From NCBI GenBank assembly GCA_963742585.1, contig CAVUMI010000009.1, positions 2,046,001 through 2,110,000 on the forward strand: 64,000 nt of DNA, in the 5' to 3' direction. This DNA comes from JACDEA01 sp963742585. GTDB taxonomy: Bacteria > Actinomycetota > Acidimicrobiia > Acidimicrobiales > JACDEA01. Made by a program: the position numbers and the translations under genes. Under the pieces are notes generated by a model. The model was given only the letters and a program-made list of their open reading frames with translations, did no database searches and was not told the DNA's origin. Positions 46,324 through 54,414 of the stretch are shown here, in pieces (positions within the stretch are counted from its first letter, which is position 1; the number at the start of each line of letters is the position of its first letter).

Positions 46324-46361
46324 GAAACCACCCCGCCGACCACGATCGGTGGGGTGGTTTC
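46324..46361 (+). terminator. Hairpin terminator after duplicated lipoprotein
   Basis: GAAACCACCCC pairs perfectly with GGGGTGGTTTC (11 bp), and the inner GCCGA/TCGG extends the stem. It begins 16 nt after the lipoprotein stop. The arm ends TTT but no longer U-run follows, as is common in actinobacteria. Confidence 0.75.
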
Positions 46362-46432
46362 GCGCCCGCGCTGGGTTGGAAGCCCGGCTTTCGGTAGGAG
46401 ATCGCGACATAACGCCGGTAGCGTCACAGCTC

Positions 46433-46864
46433 ATGCCGAGTGATTTCACGCTGAAGACCATGAACGCCCTCCACCGCGGGGTGATGAAGCTCAGCTTCGG
46501 GCGACTGGGGTGGCAGGGGGCTGGTATGCCCGTCGTCGACCTGACCACCGTCGGCCGGAAAAGCGGCCAGCCCCGCACGGTTCTCCTCACCTCGCCGTAC
46601 CAGGAGGGCGACACGGTCGTGATCGTGGCCTCACGCGGCGGCGACGACCAGCACCCGGCGTGGTTCCTCAACCTCCGCGACAACCCGGATGTCCAGGTGG
46701 CGATGAACGGCAAACCCAAGAAGCCGATGACGGCCGCGGTGGCAACGCAAGAGGAGCGCGCCCGCATCTGGCCGCTCGTCACCGAGAAGTACAAGAACTA
46801 CGCGGGCTACCAGACCAAGACCGAGCGCGAGATCCCGCTGGTATTGCTCACCCCCAAGCCGTAG
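46433..46864 (+). CDS. Ddn-type F420H2-dependent reductase
   Basis: Intact 143-residue protein of the deazaflavin (F420)-dependent nitroreductase/quinone reductase family. Typical segments: PVVDLTTVGRKSGQPRTVLL, TVVIVASRGGDDQHPAWFLN, LRDNPDVQVAMNG, and the C-terminal YKNYAGYQTKTEREIPLVLL. Ddn-like proteins use reduced F420 to reduce quinones or nitro compounds at the membrane. It supports an F420-producing actinobacterial host. Confidence 0.9.
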   Translation: MPSDFTLKTMNALHRGVMKLSFGRLGWQGAGMPVVDLTTVGRKSGQPRTVLLTSPYQEGDTVVIVASRGGDDQHPAWFLNLRDNPDVQVAMNGKPKKPMTAAVATQEERARIWPLVTEKYKNYAGYQTKTEREIPLVLLTPKP

Positions 46865-46980
46865 CTGCTCTAGCAGCCAGCGCCCTCAGACCTGGGGGAA
46901 CTCGACGGCGAGGGTGGCGACGAAGCGCGTGAGCTCGAGGACCGATCTCGGTAATGACCCACGTACACAGTCAAGTCAAG

Positions 46981-47053
46981 TGGAGGTGAGCGGATTCGAA
47001 CCGCCGACTTCTACGTTGCGAACGTAGCGCTCTGCCAACTGAGCTACACCCCC
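46981..47053 (-). tRNA. tRNA-Ala (anticodon CGC)
   Basis: The reverse strand forms a complete cloverleaf: acceptor GGGGGTG with CACCTCC (one G-T pair), D arm around AGCTCAGTTGGCAGAGC, anticodon stem CTACG/CGTAG with loop TTCGCAA (anticodon CGC, decoding GCG), and T arm CGGCGGTTCGAATCCGCTC. Discriminator A, CCA not encoded. The 46865-46980 spacer contains only a short coding-like fragment (see rejected items). Confidence 0.9.
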
Positions 47054-47099
47054 GTAGCGGCGTCCAACACTACCGGCCGGTGCGATTACCCTCGTCGAG

Positions 47100-47489
47100 A
47101 TGCGGACAAGTCTCGGAGCACTCATCGCGGCCGGCGCGCTCCTGATCGGCGCGCCGGCGGCCAGCGCGGCGGACCCGAACGTCAAGGTGGGCGCCGGCGG
47201 AAAGCTGGCCAACGAGAATCACGCGGTCACGCTGGCCGCCAAGGTCAAGTGCGAGGGCAACGCCACGATGAAGGTGGTGGCCAAGGTCAAGCAAGGCTCG
47301 ACCCTGGGCCGGGGCGTCAAGACGATCGCGTGCAAGCGCGGCAAGGCTCAGACGTTCACGATCGACGCCGCCAACGCCGACGCGGTGTTCGCGCCTGGTG
47401 CGGCCGAGGCCTGCGTGGCCGCCACCAAAAAGGCGAGCGACCGGGCGCCAAAGTTCACCTGCCGCCAGATCACCGTCGCGGCTCCGTAG
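47100..47489 (+). CDS. Small secreted protein, unknown
   Basis: Intact 129-residue protein with a clear signal peptide (LGALIAAGALLIGAPAASA, cleavage after ASA) and a mature beta-rich domain with three Cys (VKCEGNATMKVVAKVK, KTIACKRGKAQTFTID, AAEACVAATKKASDR, FTCRQITVAAP). It resembles short exported Ig-like proteins found in actinobacteria, but no family is recognised. The start ATG 47100 lies 46 nt downstream of tRNA-Ala on the other strand. Confidence 0.7.
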   Translation: MRTSLGALIAAGALLIGAPAASAADPNVKVGAGGKLANENHAVTLAAKVKCEGNATMKVVAKVKQGSTLGRGVKTIACKRGKAQTFTIDAANADAVFAPGAAEACVAATKKASDRAPKFTCRQITVAAP

Positions 47490-47522
47490 CACCGTAGCGA
47501 CGACCTCTGTGTGACCGGAGTG

Positions 47523-48041
47523 CTAGTTGGTGACGGAGCGCCGCAGCAGTAGCGCGGGCTCCACCGCCGGCCGGGCCGGCAGATAGCGAACCTTGGCCGA
47601 CCGCTCGGTGGCGAGGTTCCGCAGGTGCACCAGCAAGGCCACGTAACCGGCGAAGAGAATGTCGAGCACGACGTGGAGGGCCCAGAAGACCCGCATCGTG
47701 GGGATCAGGCCGAGCACCAGGGTGGCGGCCATGGAGATCACCAGGCCCATGAAGACCTCGCGGCGACGCGCTTGGGTCTGCCGGCGACGGGCCTCGGCCA
47801 TCGCGGTGGCGCTCCACAACGGAGACGCGGCCGGCGCCGGGCGAAAAATCGGAATGGTGCCGTGGGCCGGCATCGAGGTGGGGAGGGCCGCGTGGGGGCC
47901 GGTCCGCTGCAGCACTCCAAGGTGTCGCCGAAAGGCGCCGATGGAGTCGGCGGGTCTGCCTTCGGCCCTAGCTCGAAGGCGAGGTGGTACGAGTACAGCA
48001 GCCCATATAAGGGCGAGGATCAGCAGAACCACGTATGTCAA
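47523..48041 (-). CDS. Three-TM membrane protein, unknown
   Basis: Intact 172-residue protein starting at TTG 48041 with GAGGGAG upstream. TM1 is LTYVVLLILALIWAAVLVPP; a cytosolic linker follows (RAEGRPADSIGAFRRHLGVL); TM2 FMGLVISMAATLVLGLIPTM and TM3 FWALHVVLDILFAGYVALLV form a C-terminal hairpin, followed by a basic tail. Similar proteins occur next to molybdopterin and galU genes in actinobacteria as conserved hypotheticals. An upstream GTG or ATG would extend it but without membrane or domain support. Confidence 0.7.
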   Translation of the reverse strand: MTYVVLLILALIWAAVLVPPRLRARAEGRPADSIGAFRRHLGVLQRTGPHAALPTSMPAHGTIPIFRPAPAASPLWSATAMAEARRRQTQARRREVFMGLVISMAATLVLGLIPTMRVFWALHVVLDILFAGYVALLVHLRNLATERSAKVRYLPARPAVEPALLLRRSVTN

Positions 48042-48174
48042 TACTCCCTCGACCTGCCTTTGTTGTAGGGGACCGTACCGGATCCCTCCGCCCCAGAGGT
48101 GGACCCTTGCTACTACGTGTGGCGGGCGAAGTAAACCCCTTGCTTGCAAAAGTTAGCAGCCCGGGGACCGCCCG

Positions 48175-48676
48175 TCAAAGGGGCTGGTCAGAGTCCTCTC
48201 GAGGGCGTCGCCAGACGCCGGAGCGACCGCCGGTCTTCTCCCAGAGCGTGAGTTCGCCCACGCTCATCGTGCGATCCGTCGACTTGCACATGTCGTAGAT
48301 GGTCAACGCGGCCACCGTGCAGGCCGTCATCGCCTCCATCTCGACGCCGGTGCGGTCGACGGTCTCGACTTGTGCCTCGATCTCGATGTGGTCGTCGCCG
48401 ATGTTGAAGTTGACGTAGACCGAGCCGATCGTGAGCTGGTGGCACAGCGGGATGAGGTTCGGCGTCTGCTTCGCCGCTTGGATGCCGGCCACCCGGGCCA
48501 CCGCTAGCACGTCGCCCTTGGTGACCGCGTTGCTGGCGACCATCGCGGTGGTCTCGGGCTTCATGAAGACCTTGCACCGCGCCAGTGCCGCGGCGGTGCG
48601 TGGGGTCCTTGGGCGTGACGTCGACCATTCGGGCGCGGCCGAGAGGGTCGAGATGAGTGAGACCGCGATCCGGCAT
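48175..48676 (-). CDS. moaC: Cyclic pyranopterin monophosphate synthase accessory protein MoaC
   Basis: Converts 3',8-cyclo-GTP to cPMP, the second step of molybdopterin synthesis. From ATG 48676: LTHLDPLGRARMVDVTPK, then after a frameshift TAAALARCKVFMKPETTAMV, KGDVLAVARVAGIQAAKQTP, NLIPLCHQLTIGSVYVNF, and VDRTGVEMEAMTACTVAALT with the catalytic residues. About 167 residues, normal. Follows moaA by 35 nt in the same direction. Confidence 0.93.
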
Positions 48677-48711
48677 TGCAACAATTCTAGAAGCGCACTA
48701 CGGAGAAGCGC

Positions 48712-49693
48712 TCAGCCGCCTATTTGTGACATGGAGCGGCCGGGTCGGATGAACGTGACCTGACCGATGCGGTGGCCGGCCCATTTCGTGCCGACCGCGC
48801 CCTCGATCACCGCGGCGACATCGTCGTCGGTGCCGCCGTTGCGCAGCGTCGCCCGAACGTCATGCTCGTCGAGGGCGAACAGGCACGAGCGCACCTGCCC
48901 GTCCGCGGTGAGGCGGATACGGTCGCAGTCGCCGCAGAACGGCCGCGTCACCGACGGCACGACGCCGATCTCGCCAGCGCCGTCGGCGTAGCGATACCGG
49001 GTGGCCGGCTCGATCGCGTGGGCAAAGCCCTCGAGCGGGTAGACGGCGTTGATGGCGGCGATCGTCTCGTCGGCCGACACCACCTGGTCCCGAGACCAGC
49101 CGCCGTCGGCGTCGAGGGGCATGAACTCGATGAAGCGAACCTGCACGCCCTTCTCGCGGCCGAAGCGGGCGAAGTCGACCGCCTCGTCGTCGTTGACGCC
49201 CCGCATCAGAACCACGTTGACCTTCACCGGATCGAAGCCTGCGGCCAGCGCGGCGTCGATACCCGCGAGGACTTTGTGCAGCGAGTCGCGCCTGGTAATT
49301 GCTTCGAAGCGATCTGTGCGGAGCGAGTCGCAGGAGACGTTGAGCCGGCGCAGACCGGCGGCTTTGAGCGGGGCGGCCAACCGATCCAGTGACGCCCCGT
49401 TCGTGGTCATGGCCAGGTCGACGCCCAGGGGCTTGAGCATGTCGACCAGGTCGACGATGCCGCGACGCAGCGTGGGCTCGCCGCCAGTGAGGCGGATGGC
49501 GTCGAAAGCGAACCGCTCGACGCACAGGGCCGCGACGCGAACGATCTCCTCGAACGTGAGGATCTCTTCGCGCGGCAGCCACTCCAGCCCCTCGGCCGGC
49601 ATGCAGTAGCTTGCAGCGGAAGTCGCAGCGGTCCGTCACCGAGATCCGCAGATCACGGACCGTGCGCTCGAACGGGTCGACGAGTTGCGCCAC
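48712..49693 (-). CDS. moaA: GTP 3',8-cyclase MoaA
   Basis: Radical-SAM enzyme for the first step of molybdopterin synthesis. From GTG 49693: DPFERTVRDLRISVTDRCDF, then RC and, after a one-base shift, YCMPAEGLEWLPREEI, giving the CxxxCxxC cluster. Further motifs: AFDAIRLTGGEPTLRRGIVD, LAMTTNGASL, RLNVSCDSLRTDRFEAITRR, and the second cluster PSVTRPFCGDCDRIRLTADG with a later RSCLFAL. The C-terminal GG (SQIGG) required for activity is present. Overlaps the galU stop. Confidence 0.95.
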
Positions 49694-50575
49694 TAAACGA
49701 GCTTCTCCCGCTTGACCAGGTCGCTGAGGAACTCGCGGAACGCGGGGCCGAGGTCGGGGCGTTCGAGCGCCAACTCGACCGTGGCGCGGAGGTAGTCCTG
49801 CTTGTTGCCCACGTCGTAGCGGCCCTTCTCGAAGACGTAGCCGTAGACAGCTTGTTCCTGACTCAGGATACCAATGGCGTCGGTGAGCTGAATCTCGCCG
49901 CCTTTGCCCGGCTTCACCTGCTCGAGGGCAGTGAAGATCTCGGGGGTAAAGACGTACCGGCCCATGACCGCCAGGTTGGACGGTGCCTCCTCGGGCGTGG
50001 GCTTCTCGACGATGTCGACGACCCGCACGAGGCCTTCGCTGACGTGCTCGGGACGTACACACCCGTACAGGGCGGTCTCGTGTTTGGGCACCTCCTTCAC
50101 GCGCGATCACCGAGCGGCCGTACTCCTCGTGCGCAGCGAGCATCTGCTCGAGCACGGTCGACGTCTCGTGCATGATGTCGTCGGGCAGCAGGACCGCGAA
50201 CGACGCCTCGCCGACGTGCTCACGGGACACGGCGACGGCGTGGCCGAGTCCGAGCGGCGCGCCCTGACGCAAGTAATGAATGTCGGCCATCTCCGCGATG
50301 TTGCGCATCTCTTCGAGTTGCTCGAGCTTGCCGGCCGCTTCGAGATAGTGCTCCAATTCGAAGCTGCGATCGAAGTGATCCTCGAGCGCACGCTTGCCTC
50401 GGCCGGTGATCATGAGGATGTCGCGTAGGCCGGCGCGCAACGCCTCTTCGACGACGTATTGGATCGCGGGCTTGTCGACCAGCGGCAGCATTTCCTTCGA
50501 CTGTGCCTTGGTGGCCGGGAGGAATCGCGTGCCCAAGCCGGCGGCGGGAATGACTGCCTTGCGGACCGTGGCCAT
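49693..50575 (-). CDS. galU: UTP-glucose-1-phosphate uridylyltransferase
   Basis: Makes UDP-glucose for envelope polysaccharides. Intact motifs: AVIPAAGLGTRFLPATKAQS (nucleotide loop), KEMLPLVDKPAIQYVVEEAL, LMITGRGKRALEDHFDRSFE, YLRQGAPLGLGHAVAVSREH, FAVLLPDDIMHE. After one frameshift near 50105: VRVVDIVEKPTPEEAPSNLA, MGRYVFTPEIFTALEQVKPG, KGRYDVGNKQDYLRATVELA. The 294-residue length is normal. Start ATG 50575. Confidence 0.95.
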
Positions 50576-50585
50576 TGGTTCGTTT

Positions 50586-51165
50586 CTAGCCAGCGAGCGC
50601 TCCTCGCCCGCGAAGCAGGCGTCCGAAGTTGTCGCGGTGACGGAGCACGACGAGGGCCGAAATCGCCGCAGAAGCTGCGATTTCGCCACCGGGCTGACCG
50701 GTGACCGCGGCCGCCACCGGAACCAGCGTGATCGCGACCAGCGACGCCAGCGACGCCTTCCGTGTCGCCGCGGCCAGCACGACCCACAGCGCGGCGGCGG
50801 CCAACGCGATCCACGGAAACGCCACGAAGCCCACGCCCGCCGCGGTTGCCACGCCCTTCCCGCCCCGTCGCCACCGGCCGAGCGGGGAAGCAATGGCCGA
50901 CCACCGCGGCGGCGCCACAGGCAAAGAGCCCGGCGCGACCGGCCGACCGCGGTCCCCACCACCGCGGCGAGCACGCCCTTGCCGCCGTCGCCCAGCAGGA
51001 CCAACAACGCGGCGCGGCGGCCCATGAGGCGGTAAACGTTGGTGGCACCGGGGTTGCCGGAGCCCTCCGCGGCCGGATCGTGACCGCCGCGGTCGCCCAC
51101 TAGACCGGCGGTGGGGAACGCGCCCATGAGGTAGGCCGCCGATCACGGCACAGCGTGATGAGCAC
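50586..51165 (-). CDS. plsY: Glycerol-3-phosphate acyltransferase PlsY (frameshifted)
   Basis: Integral membrane acyltransferase that acylates glycerol-3-phosphate from acyl-phosphate. Motifs: LMGAFPTAGLV, GSGNPGATNVYRLMGRRAAL (conserved GS-NxGATN), VLLGDGGKGVLAAVVGTAVG (DxxKG), then after shifts a VVGHCFP segment and RGGKGVATAAGVGFVAFPWI (third motif GGKGVAT). The C-terminus ends RHRDNFGRLLRGRGALAG. About 190 residues. The 5' end is uncertain because of a frameshift; GTG 51165 is the likely start. It may be divergent from fmdB through the CIRCE-like region. Confidence 0.88.
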
Positions 51166-51176
51166 CTCCAGTACAC

Positions 51177-51201
51177 TGGCACTCGACCGGTACGAGTGCC
51201 A
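51177..51201. promoter_or_regulatory. CIRCE-like HrcA operator
   Basis: TGGCACTCG and CGAGTGCCA are perfect 9-bp arms around ACCGGTA; the core is GCACTC-N9-GAGTGC, the CIRCE arrangement with the actinobacterial TGG...CCA ends. It lies 26 nt upstream of fmdB and 11 nt upstream of the likely plsY start on the other strand. A TACACT hexamer at 51172-51177 could be a -10 box overlapped by the operator. Heat-shock repression by HrcA is inferred. Confidence 0.72.
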
Positions 51202-51227
51202 AGCGTCTTGGGAGGACCCCGGCTCCG

Positions 51228-51580
51228 ATGCCCACCTACGAGTATGCGTGCAAGAAGTGCGGGGAGCACCTCGAGGTCGTCCAGTCGTTCAAGGACGAGC
51301 CCTTGACGAAGTGCCCGAACTGCAGGCGGCGCGTTGCGCAAAGTGTTCGGCAACGTCGGCATCGTCTTCAAGGGCAGCGGGTTCTACAAGACCGACAGTC
51401 GCCCGGCGGCCAAGAAGGAAAGCGCCGCTGCGTCGTCGTCTTCGAAGTCGGACACCAAGTCGGACACCAAGTCGGACACCAAGTCGGACACCAAGTCGCG
51501 ACACCAAGCCGAGCGAGACCAAGACCGACACCAAGAAGACCGACACCAAGAAGACCGAGAGCACCGCCGCCGCTTCGTGA
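51228..51580 (+). CDS. FmdB-family zinc-ribbon protein with SDTK repeat tail
   Basis: About 116 residues. The N-terminal CxxC zinc ribbon MPTYEYACKKCGEHLEVVQS and PLTKCPNC (after a shift) is the FmdB family; LRKVFGNVGIVFKGSGFYKT follows. The tail is low-complexity: SDTK repeated, then KTDTKKTDTKKTESTAAAS. An extra base in the fifth repeat shifts the frame. GGGAGGACC precedes the ATG. The role is unknown (nucleic-acid or protein binding). The stop overlaps the MTAP start (GTGA). Confidence 0.85.
51448..51508 (+). repeat. 12-bp tandem repeat encoding SDTK
   Basis: TCGGACACCAAG is repeated four times exactly at 51448-51495, and a fifth copy at 51496-51508 has one extra C (TCGCGACACCAAG). The repeat codes for Ser-Asp-Thr-Lys in the FmdB tail. 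The extra base breaks the frame, and the reading frame resumes with DTKPSETKTDTKK. Confidence 0.9.
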
Positions 51581-52386
51581 CCCGGCCTGAGCCGATCGCC
51601 GACATCGGCGTGTTCGGCGGATCGGGCTTCTACTCGTTTCTGGACGACGTCCGCCCCGTCGCCTTGGACACGCCGTACGGCCCGCCGTCAGCTCCCGCGG
51701 TCGTCGGCGAAGTAGATGGGATCGCCGTGGCGTTCCTCCCCCGTCACGGCGTCGCCCACCAGTTGCCTCCGCACAAGATCAACTGGCGGGCCAACCTCTG
51801 GGTCATGCGCGAGCTGGGCGTTCGGTGGATCGTCGGGCCGTGCGCGGTGGGGTCGCTGCGGGCCGACCGGCACCCCGGTGAGATGGTCGTTCTCGACCAA
51901 CTGGTTGACCGCACGCGGGGCCGGGACGACACGTTCTTCGACGGCCCGCTGCCGGTCCATGTGCCGTTCGCCGATCCGTACTGTCCTGAGTTGCGCCCGC
52001 GGCTCGTCGACGCCGCGCTGGGCGCGGCCGTCACCGTGCACGACGGCGGCACCGTCGTCGTCATCCAAGGCCCGCGTTTCTCGACCCGGGCCGAGTCGCG
52101 CTGGTTCCGTGCGCAGGGCTGGGACGTCGTCAACATGACGCAGTACCCCGAAGCGCTCCTGGCCCGCGAGCTCGGCATTTGCTACGCCGGCCTGGCGCTG
52201 GTGACCGATTACGACACGGGCGTCGAGGGCGTCGGCGAGGCAGTGACGATCGATGCCGTGTTCGCGGTGTTGGAGGCCAACATCGGCCGGACGCGCCGCG
52301 TGCTGCAGCGGGCCATCCCGATGATCACCGGGCTCCCCCGCGCCTGTGACTGCGCGAGCCTTTCGCAGGAGCTACCGGGCGCGTAG
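51577..52386 (+). CDS. mtnP: S-methyl-5'-thioadenosine phosphorylase
   Basis: Purine/MTA phosphorylase of about 269 residues, intact. Phosphate-binding and purine motifs: IGVFGGSGFYSFLDDVRPVA, AVAFLPRHGVAHQLPPHKIN, VGSLRADRHPGEMVVLDQLV, VVVIQGPRFSTRAESRWFRA, VVNMTQYPEALLARELGICY (substrate loop, N-M-T-Q-Y-P-E) and LALVTDYDTG (catalytic Asp). Assignment as MTAP rather than PNP rests on the overall family; MTIP is a third option. GTG 51577 overlaps the FmdB stop. Confidence 0.85.
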   Translation: MTRPEPIADIGVFGGSGFYSFLDDVRPVALDTPYGPPSAPAVVGEVDGIAVAFLPRHGVAHQLPPHKINWRANLWVMRELGVRWIVGPCAVGSLRADRHPGEMVVLDQLVDRTRGRDDTFFDGPLPVHVPFADPYCPELRPRLVDAALGAAVTVHDGGTVVVIQGPRFSTRAESRWFRAQGWDVVNMTQYPEALLARELGICYAGLALVTDYDTGVEGVGEAVTIDAVFAVLEANIGRTRRVLQRAIPMITGLPRACDCASLSQELPGA

Positions 52387-52433
52387 CCTCGATTCAGCAC
52401 TCCCCCTCGATGTCTTCGATCGGGAGGAGTTGC

Positions 52434-53030
52434 ATGCGTCGCTTCCGTCTCCGTCGATCGGCGGCGGCTTACTGGACCGTCGCGATCGCCTTGGCGGTGG
52501 TCACCGGTGTGTTCATCGCCGGCTTGATCCGTGACGCCGAGGAGAGCGCCGCACGGTACGGCACGACCCGGCCCGTTCTTGTAGCGCGCCGGTCGGTTCC
52601 GGCTGGCACGGTGCTGCGGCCGGGCGACGTCACCGAACGCGAGATGCCGATCGCGTTCCTGCCCGCCGGTCCGCTTGCCCGTTCACCGGTCGGCCATGCG
52701 ACGGTCGTGCCGCTGATTGCCGGCGAAGTGCTGCTGGCGGCGAAGCTCGCCCCGACTGGGCTCCGGGGCGTCGCCGCGCTCCTCCGCGGAGACGAGCGCG
52801 CCCTGGCCGTGCCCGTCGGGCCGGGGACGCCGCCGCTGGCCGTCGGAGATCGGGTCGACGTCCTGGCGACGGACCCGTCGGACGGCACGACCACGGTCGT
52901 CGCCCGGGCCGCCCGAGTGGTCGGCGCCGATGACCGGGCGGTGACCGTCGCTGTCCTCCCGGCCGAGGCGCCGGCCGTGGCCGCCGCGCTGGCCGCCGCC
53001 ACCGTCACCCTCGCCCTGGCCGCCCGATGA
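52434..53030 (+). CDS. SAF-domain protein (CpaB/FlgA-like), membrane-anchored
   Basis: Intact 198-residue protein: N-terminal TM (VAIALAVVTGVFIAGLI), then a SAF domain: RPVLVARRSVPAGTVLRPGD, ALAVPVGPGTPPLAVGDRVD, VLATDPSDGTTTVVARAARV. SAF/CpaB-like proteins assemble pilus secretins or bind sugars; here no pilus genes are adjacent, so the role is unknown. GGGAGGAG precedes the ATG at 52434. It ends at 53030, 4 nt beyond the nuclease start. Confidence 0.8.
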   Translation: MRRFRLRRSAAAYWTVAIALAVVTGVFIAGLIRDAEESAARYGTTRPVLVARRSVPAGTVLRPGDVTEREMPIAFLPAGPLARSPVGHATVVPLIAGEVLLAAKLAPTGLRGVAALLRGDERALAVPVGPGTPPLAVGDRVDVLATDPSDGTTTVVARAARVVGADDRAVTVAVLPAEAPAVAAALAAATVTLALAAR

Positions 53031-54004
53031 ACGCCCACGATCCCCACCGCGAACCGTTCACCGGGCGATTCTCCGCGAATAGAGCGGGAGAATCGCCCGA
53101 TGAACAGGTGCTTTGGGCGCAGGTGGCCGCGATTGCTGCCGACAACCACGGCGTGTTCGCTGACTTTCATGTGAGCGGGGCGGGCGGGCGTCGTCGAACG
53201 ATCGAAGGCTGGGCGCGGCAGGGTCGCGTCCGCCGCGTCCGAAACCGCGTGTACAGGGTGGCGGGCGCGCCCGTCAGTGAGTTCCAACCGTTAGCCGCGG
53301 CTGTTCTTGCGGGGGCACCCTTCGTCGCTGCATCCCATTTCGGCGCCGGATGGCTCCATCGGTCGCCACACCTCGTGTCGGGACGTCTCGAGGTGATCAG
53401 CTTCGGCGCCGTGCATCGACGATTGCAGGGCGTCCAAGTCCACCAATCCGACTTCATCGCCGCCGAGGACCTCACGAGCGTGGAGAACATCGCCACCACG
53501 ACGCCGGCCAGAACAGTTCTCGACCTGGCTGCCGGTCTCAACCTCTTCCTGCTCGCCAAAGTTTTCCGAGATTTCGAGCGCAGGGGCTTGTGCTCGGCCG
53601 ACGAACTCGAGAATGCATGTGCCCGGATCGGTGGTCGCGGACACGCCGGAACTGTCAATGTCCGAAAGGTCGTCGACGCGGCCAGATGGGTGGCTCCCGG
53701 CGACAGCGACCTCGAAGAGAGGATCGTGCGGCAGCTGATCGGCGCCGGCCTTCCGCAGCCGGTCCAGCAACACCAAGTGGTCGTCAATGGTCAGGTTTTC
53801 GTGATCGACGTGGCGTGGGTCGAACAGAAGGTTGGCCTCGAGGTGGACGGCTTTGAGTCGCGGGCGACGCGGGAGGCCCTAGAGACCGACACCGTCCGGA
53901 GCAACGCGCTGACCGCCGCGGGATGGGCCATCTACCACGCCACCGCGAAAACTGACATCCCACACCTCGCCCAAACTGTTCACCGGGCGATTCTCCGCGA
54001 ATAG
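53027..54004 (+). CDS. AbiEi-like N-domain plus PD-(D/E)XK (DUF559-type) nuclease, palindrome-flanked
   Basis: Intact 325-residue protein. After about 30 residues encoded by the upstream palindrome, an AbiEi-like winged-helix region follows (VAAIAADNHGVFADFHVSGA, EGWARQGRVRRVRNRVYRVA, FVAASHFGAGWLHRSPHLVS). The C-terminus is a Vsr/DUF559-like restriction-endonuclease fold: DSDLEERIVRQLIGAGLPQP, FVIDVAWVEQKVGLEVDGFE, with E, D and E-x-D consistent with PD-(D/E)XK. The last residues VHRAILRE and the TAG are encoded by the downstream palindrome. A GTG in frame just past the upstream palindrome is a likelier natural start than 53027. It overlaps the SAF gene by 4 nt if 53027 is used. Confidence 0.78.
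   Translation: MNAHDPHREPFTGRFSANRAGESPDEQVLWAQVAAIAADNHGVFADFHVSGAGGRRRTIEGWARQGRVRRVRNRVYRVAGAPVSEFQPLAAAVLAGAPFVAASHFGAGWLHRSPHLVSGRLEVISFGAVHRRLQGVQVHQSDFIAAEDLTSVENIATTTPARTVLDLAAGLNLFLLAKVFRDFERRGLCSADELENACARIGGRGHAGTVNVRKVVDAARWVAPGDSDLEERIVRQLIGAGLPQPVQQHQVVVNGQVFVIDVAWVEQKVGLEVDGFESRATREALETDTVRSNALTAAGWAIYHATAKTDIPHLAQTVHRAILRE
53056..53105. repeat. 50-nt palindrome, upstream copy
   Basis: GTTCACCGGGCGATTCTCC forms a near-perfect 19-bp stem with GGAGAATCGCCCGATGAAC around the 12-nt loop GCGAATAGAGCG; one arm base (A instead of G) breaks symmetry. It lies at the very start of the nuclease gene, 26 nt past the SAF stop. It is identical to the downstream copy at 49 of 50 positions. 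Confidence 0.92.
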
Positions 54005-54027
54005 AGCGGGAGAATCGCCCGGTGAAC
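53978..54027. repeat. 50-nt palindrome, downstream copy
   Basis: Perfect 19-bp stem (GTTCACCGGGCGATTCTCC) with the same 12-nt loop GCGAATAGAGCG. It supplies the last eight codons and the TAG stop of the nuclease gene. Copies are direct repeats as well as palindromes, 922 nt apart. No T-run. Confidence 0.92.
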
Positions 54028-54048
54028 GGGAGGACCTAGGGTGGCGGG

Positions 54049-54414
54049 GTGCCCGCATCTGCCGTCGTCACGCATGTCGTCACCGACGAGGACACGGCGC
54101 TGGCACTGGGATCGGGTCGGGTGGCAGTGCTCGGGACGCCGCGGGTGATCGCGTTGTGCGAGGACGCGACCTGCCGGGCCGTCGAGGACGATCTCAAGCC
54201 GGGCCAGACCACGGTCGGAACCGAGGTGCAGCTCAAACACGTGGCTCCGGTAGCGGTGGGCACCGAGGTTCGGGCCGAAGCGACGCTCGAGCGGATCGAA
54301 GGCCGCCGCCTGCTATTCACCGTGTCGGTGTCCGACGCATCGGGCCTGGTCGCCGCGGGCAAGATCACCCGGGTCATCGTCGACGAGAAGTCGTTCCTGA
54401 CCAAAGCGCGCTAG
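54049..54414 (+). CDS. FlK-like thioesterase (hot-dog fold)
   Basis: Intact 121-residue hot-dog protein: VIALCEDATCRAVEDDLKPG carries the catalytic Glu, GQTTVGTEVQLKHVAPVAVG the Thr and His, and LLFTVSVSDASGLVAAGKIT the rest. It resembles FlK-type acyl-CoA thioesterases; the natural acyl-CoA is unknown. Start GTG 54049. It lies 22 nt after the downstream palindrome and converges with the metalloprotease gene. Confidence 0.85.
   Translation: MPASAVVTHVVTDEDTALALGSGRVAVLGTPRVIALCEDATCRAVEDDLKPGQTTVGTEVQLKHVAPVAVGTEVRAEATLERIEGRRLLFTVSVSDASGLVAAGKITRVIVDEKSFLTKAR

Noticed and set aside
46865..46980. Short coding-like fragment on the reverse strand (LELTRFVATLAVEFPQV and stop)
   Set aside because: It reads like a protein C-terminus, but no start or upstream coding region exists between tRNA-Ala and the Ddn gene; too little evidence to call a gene or pseudogene.
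51448..51508. Possible CRISPR array
   Set aside because: The 12-bp units are directly adjacent without spacers and are in frame as SDTK codons. No other spaced repeat array or cas gene is in the window.
53027..54027. Classical insertion sequence
   Set aside because: No transposase motif is visible, the palindromes are direct copies rather than terminal inverted repeats in opposite orientation, and no flanking target duplication can be seen.
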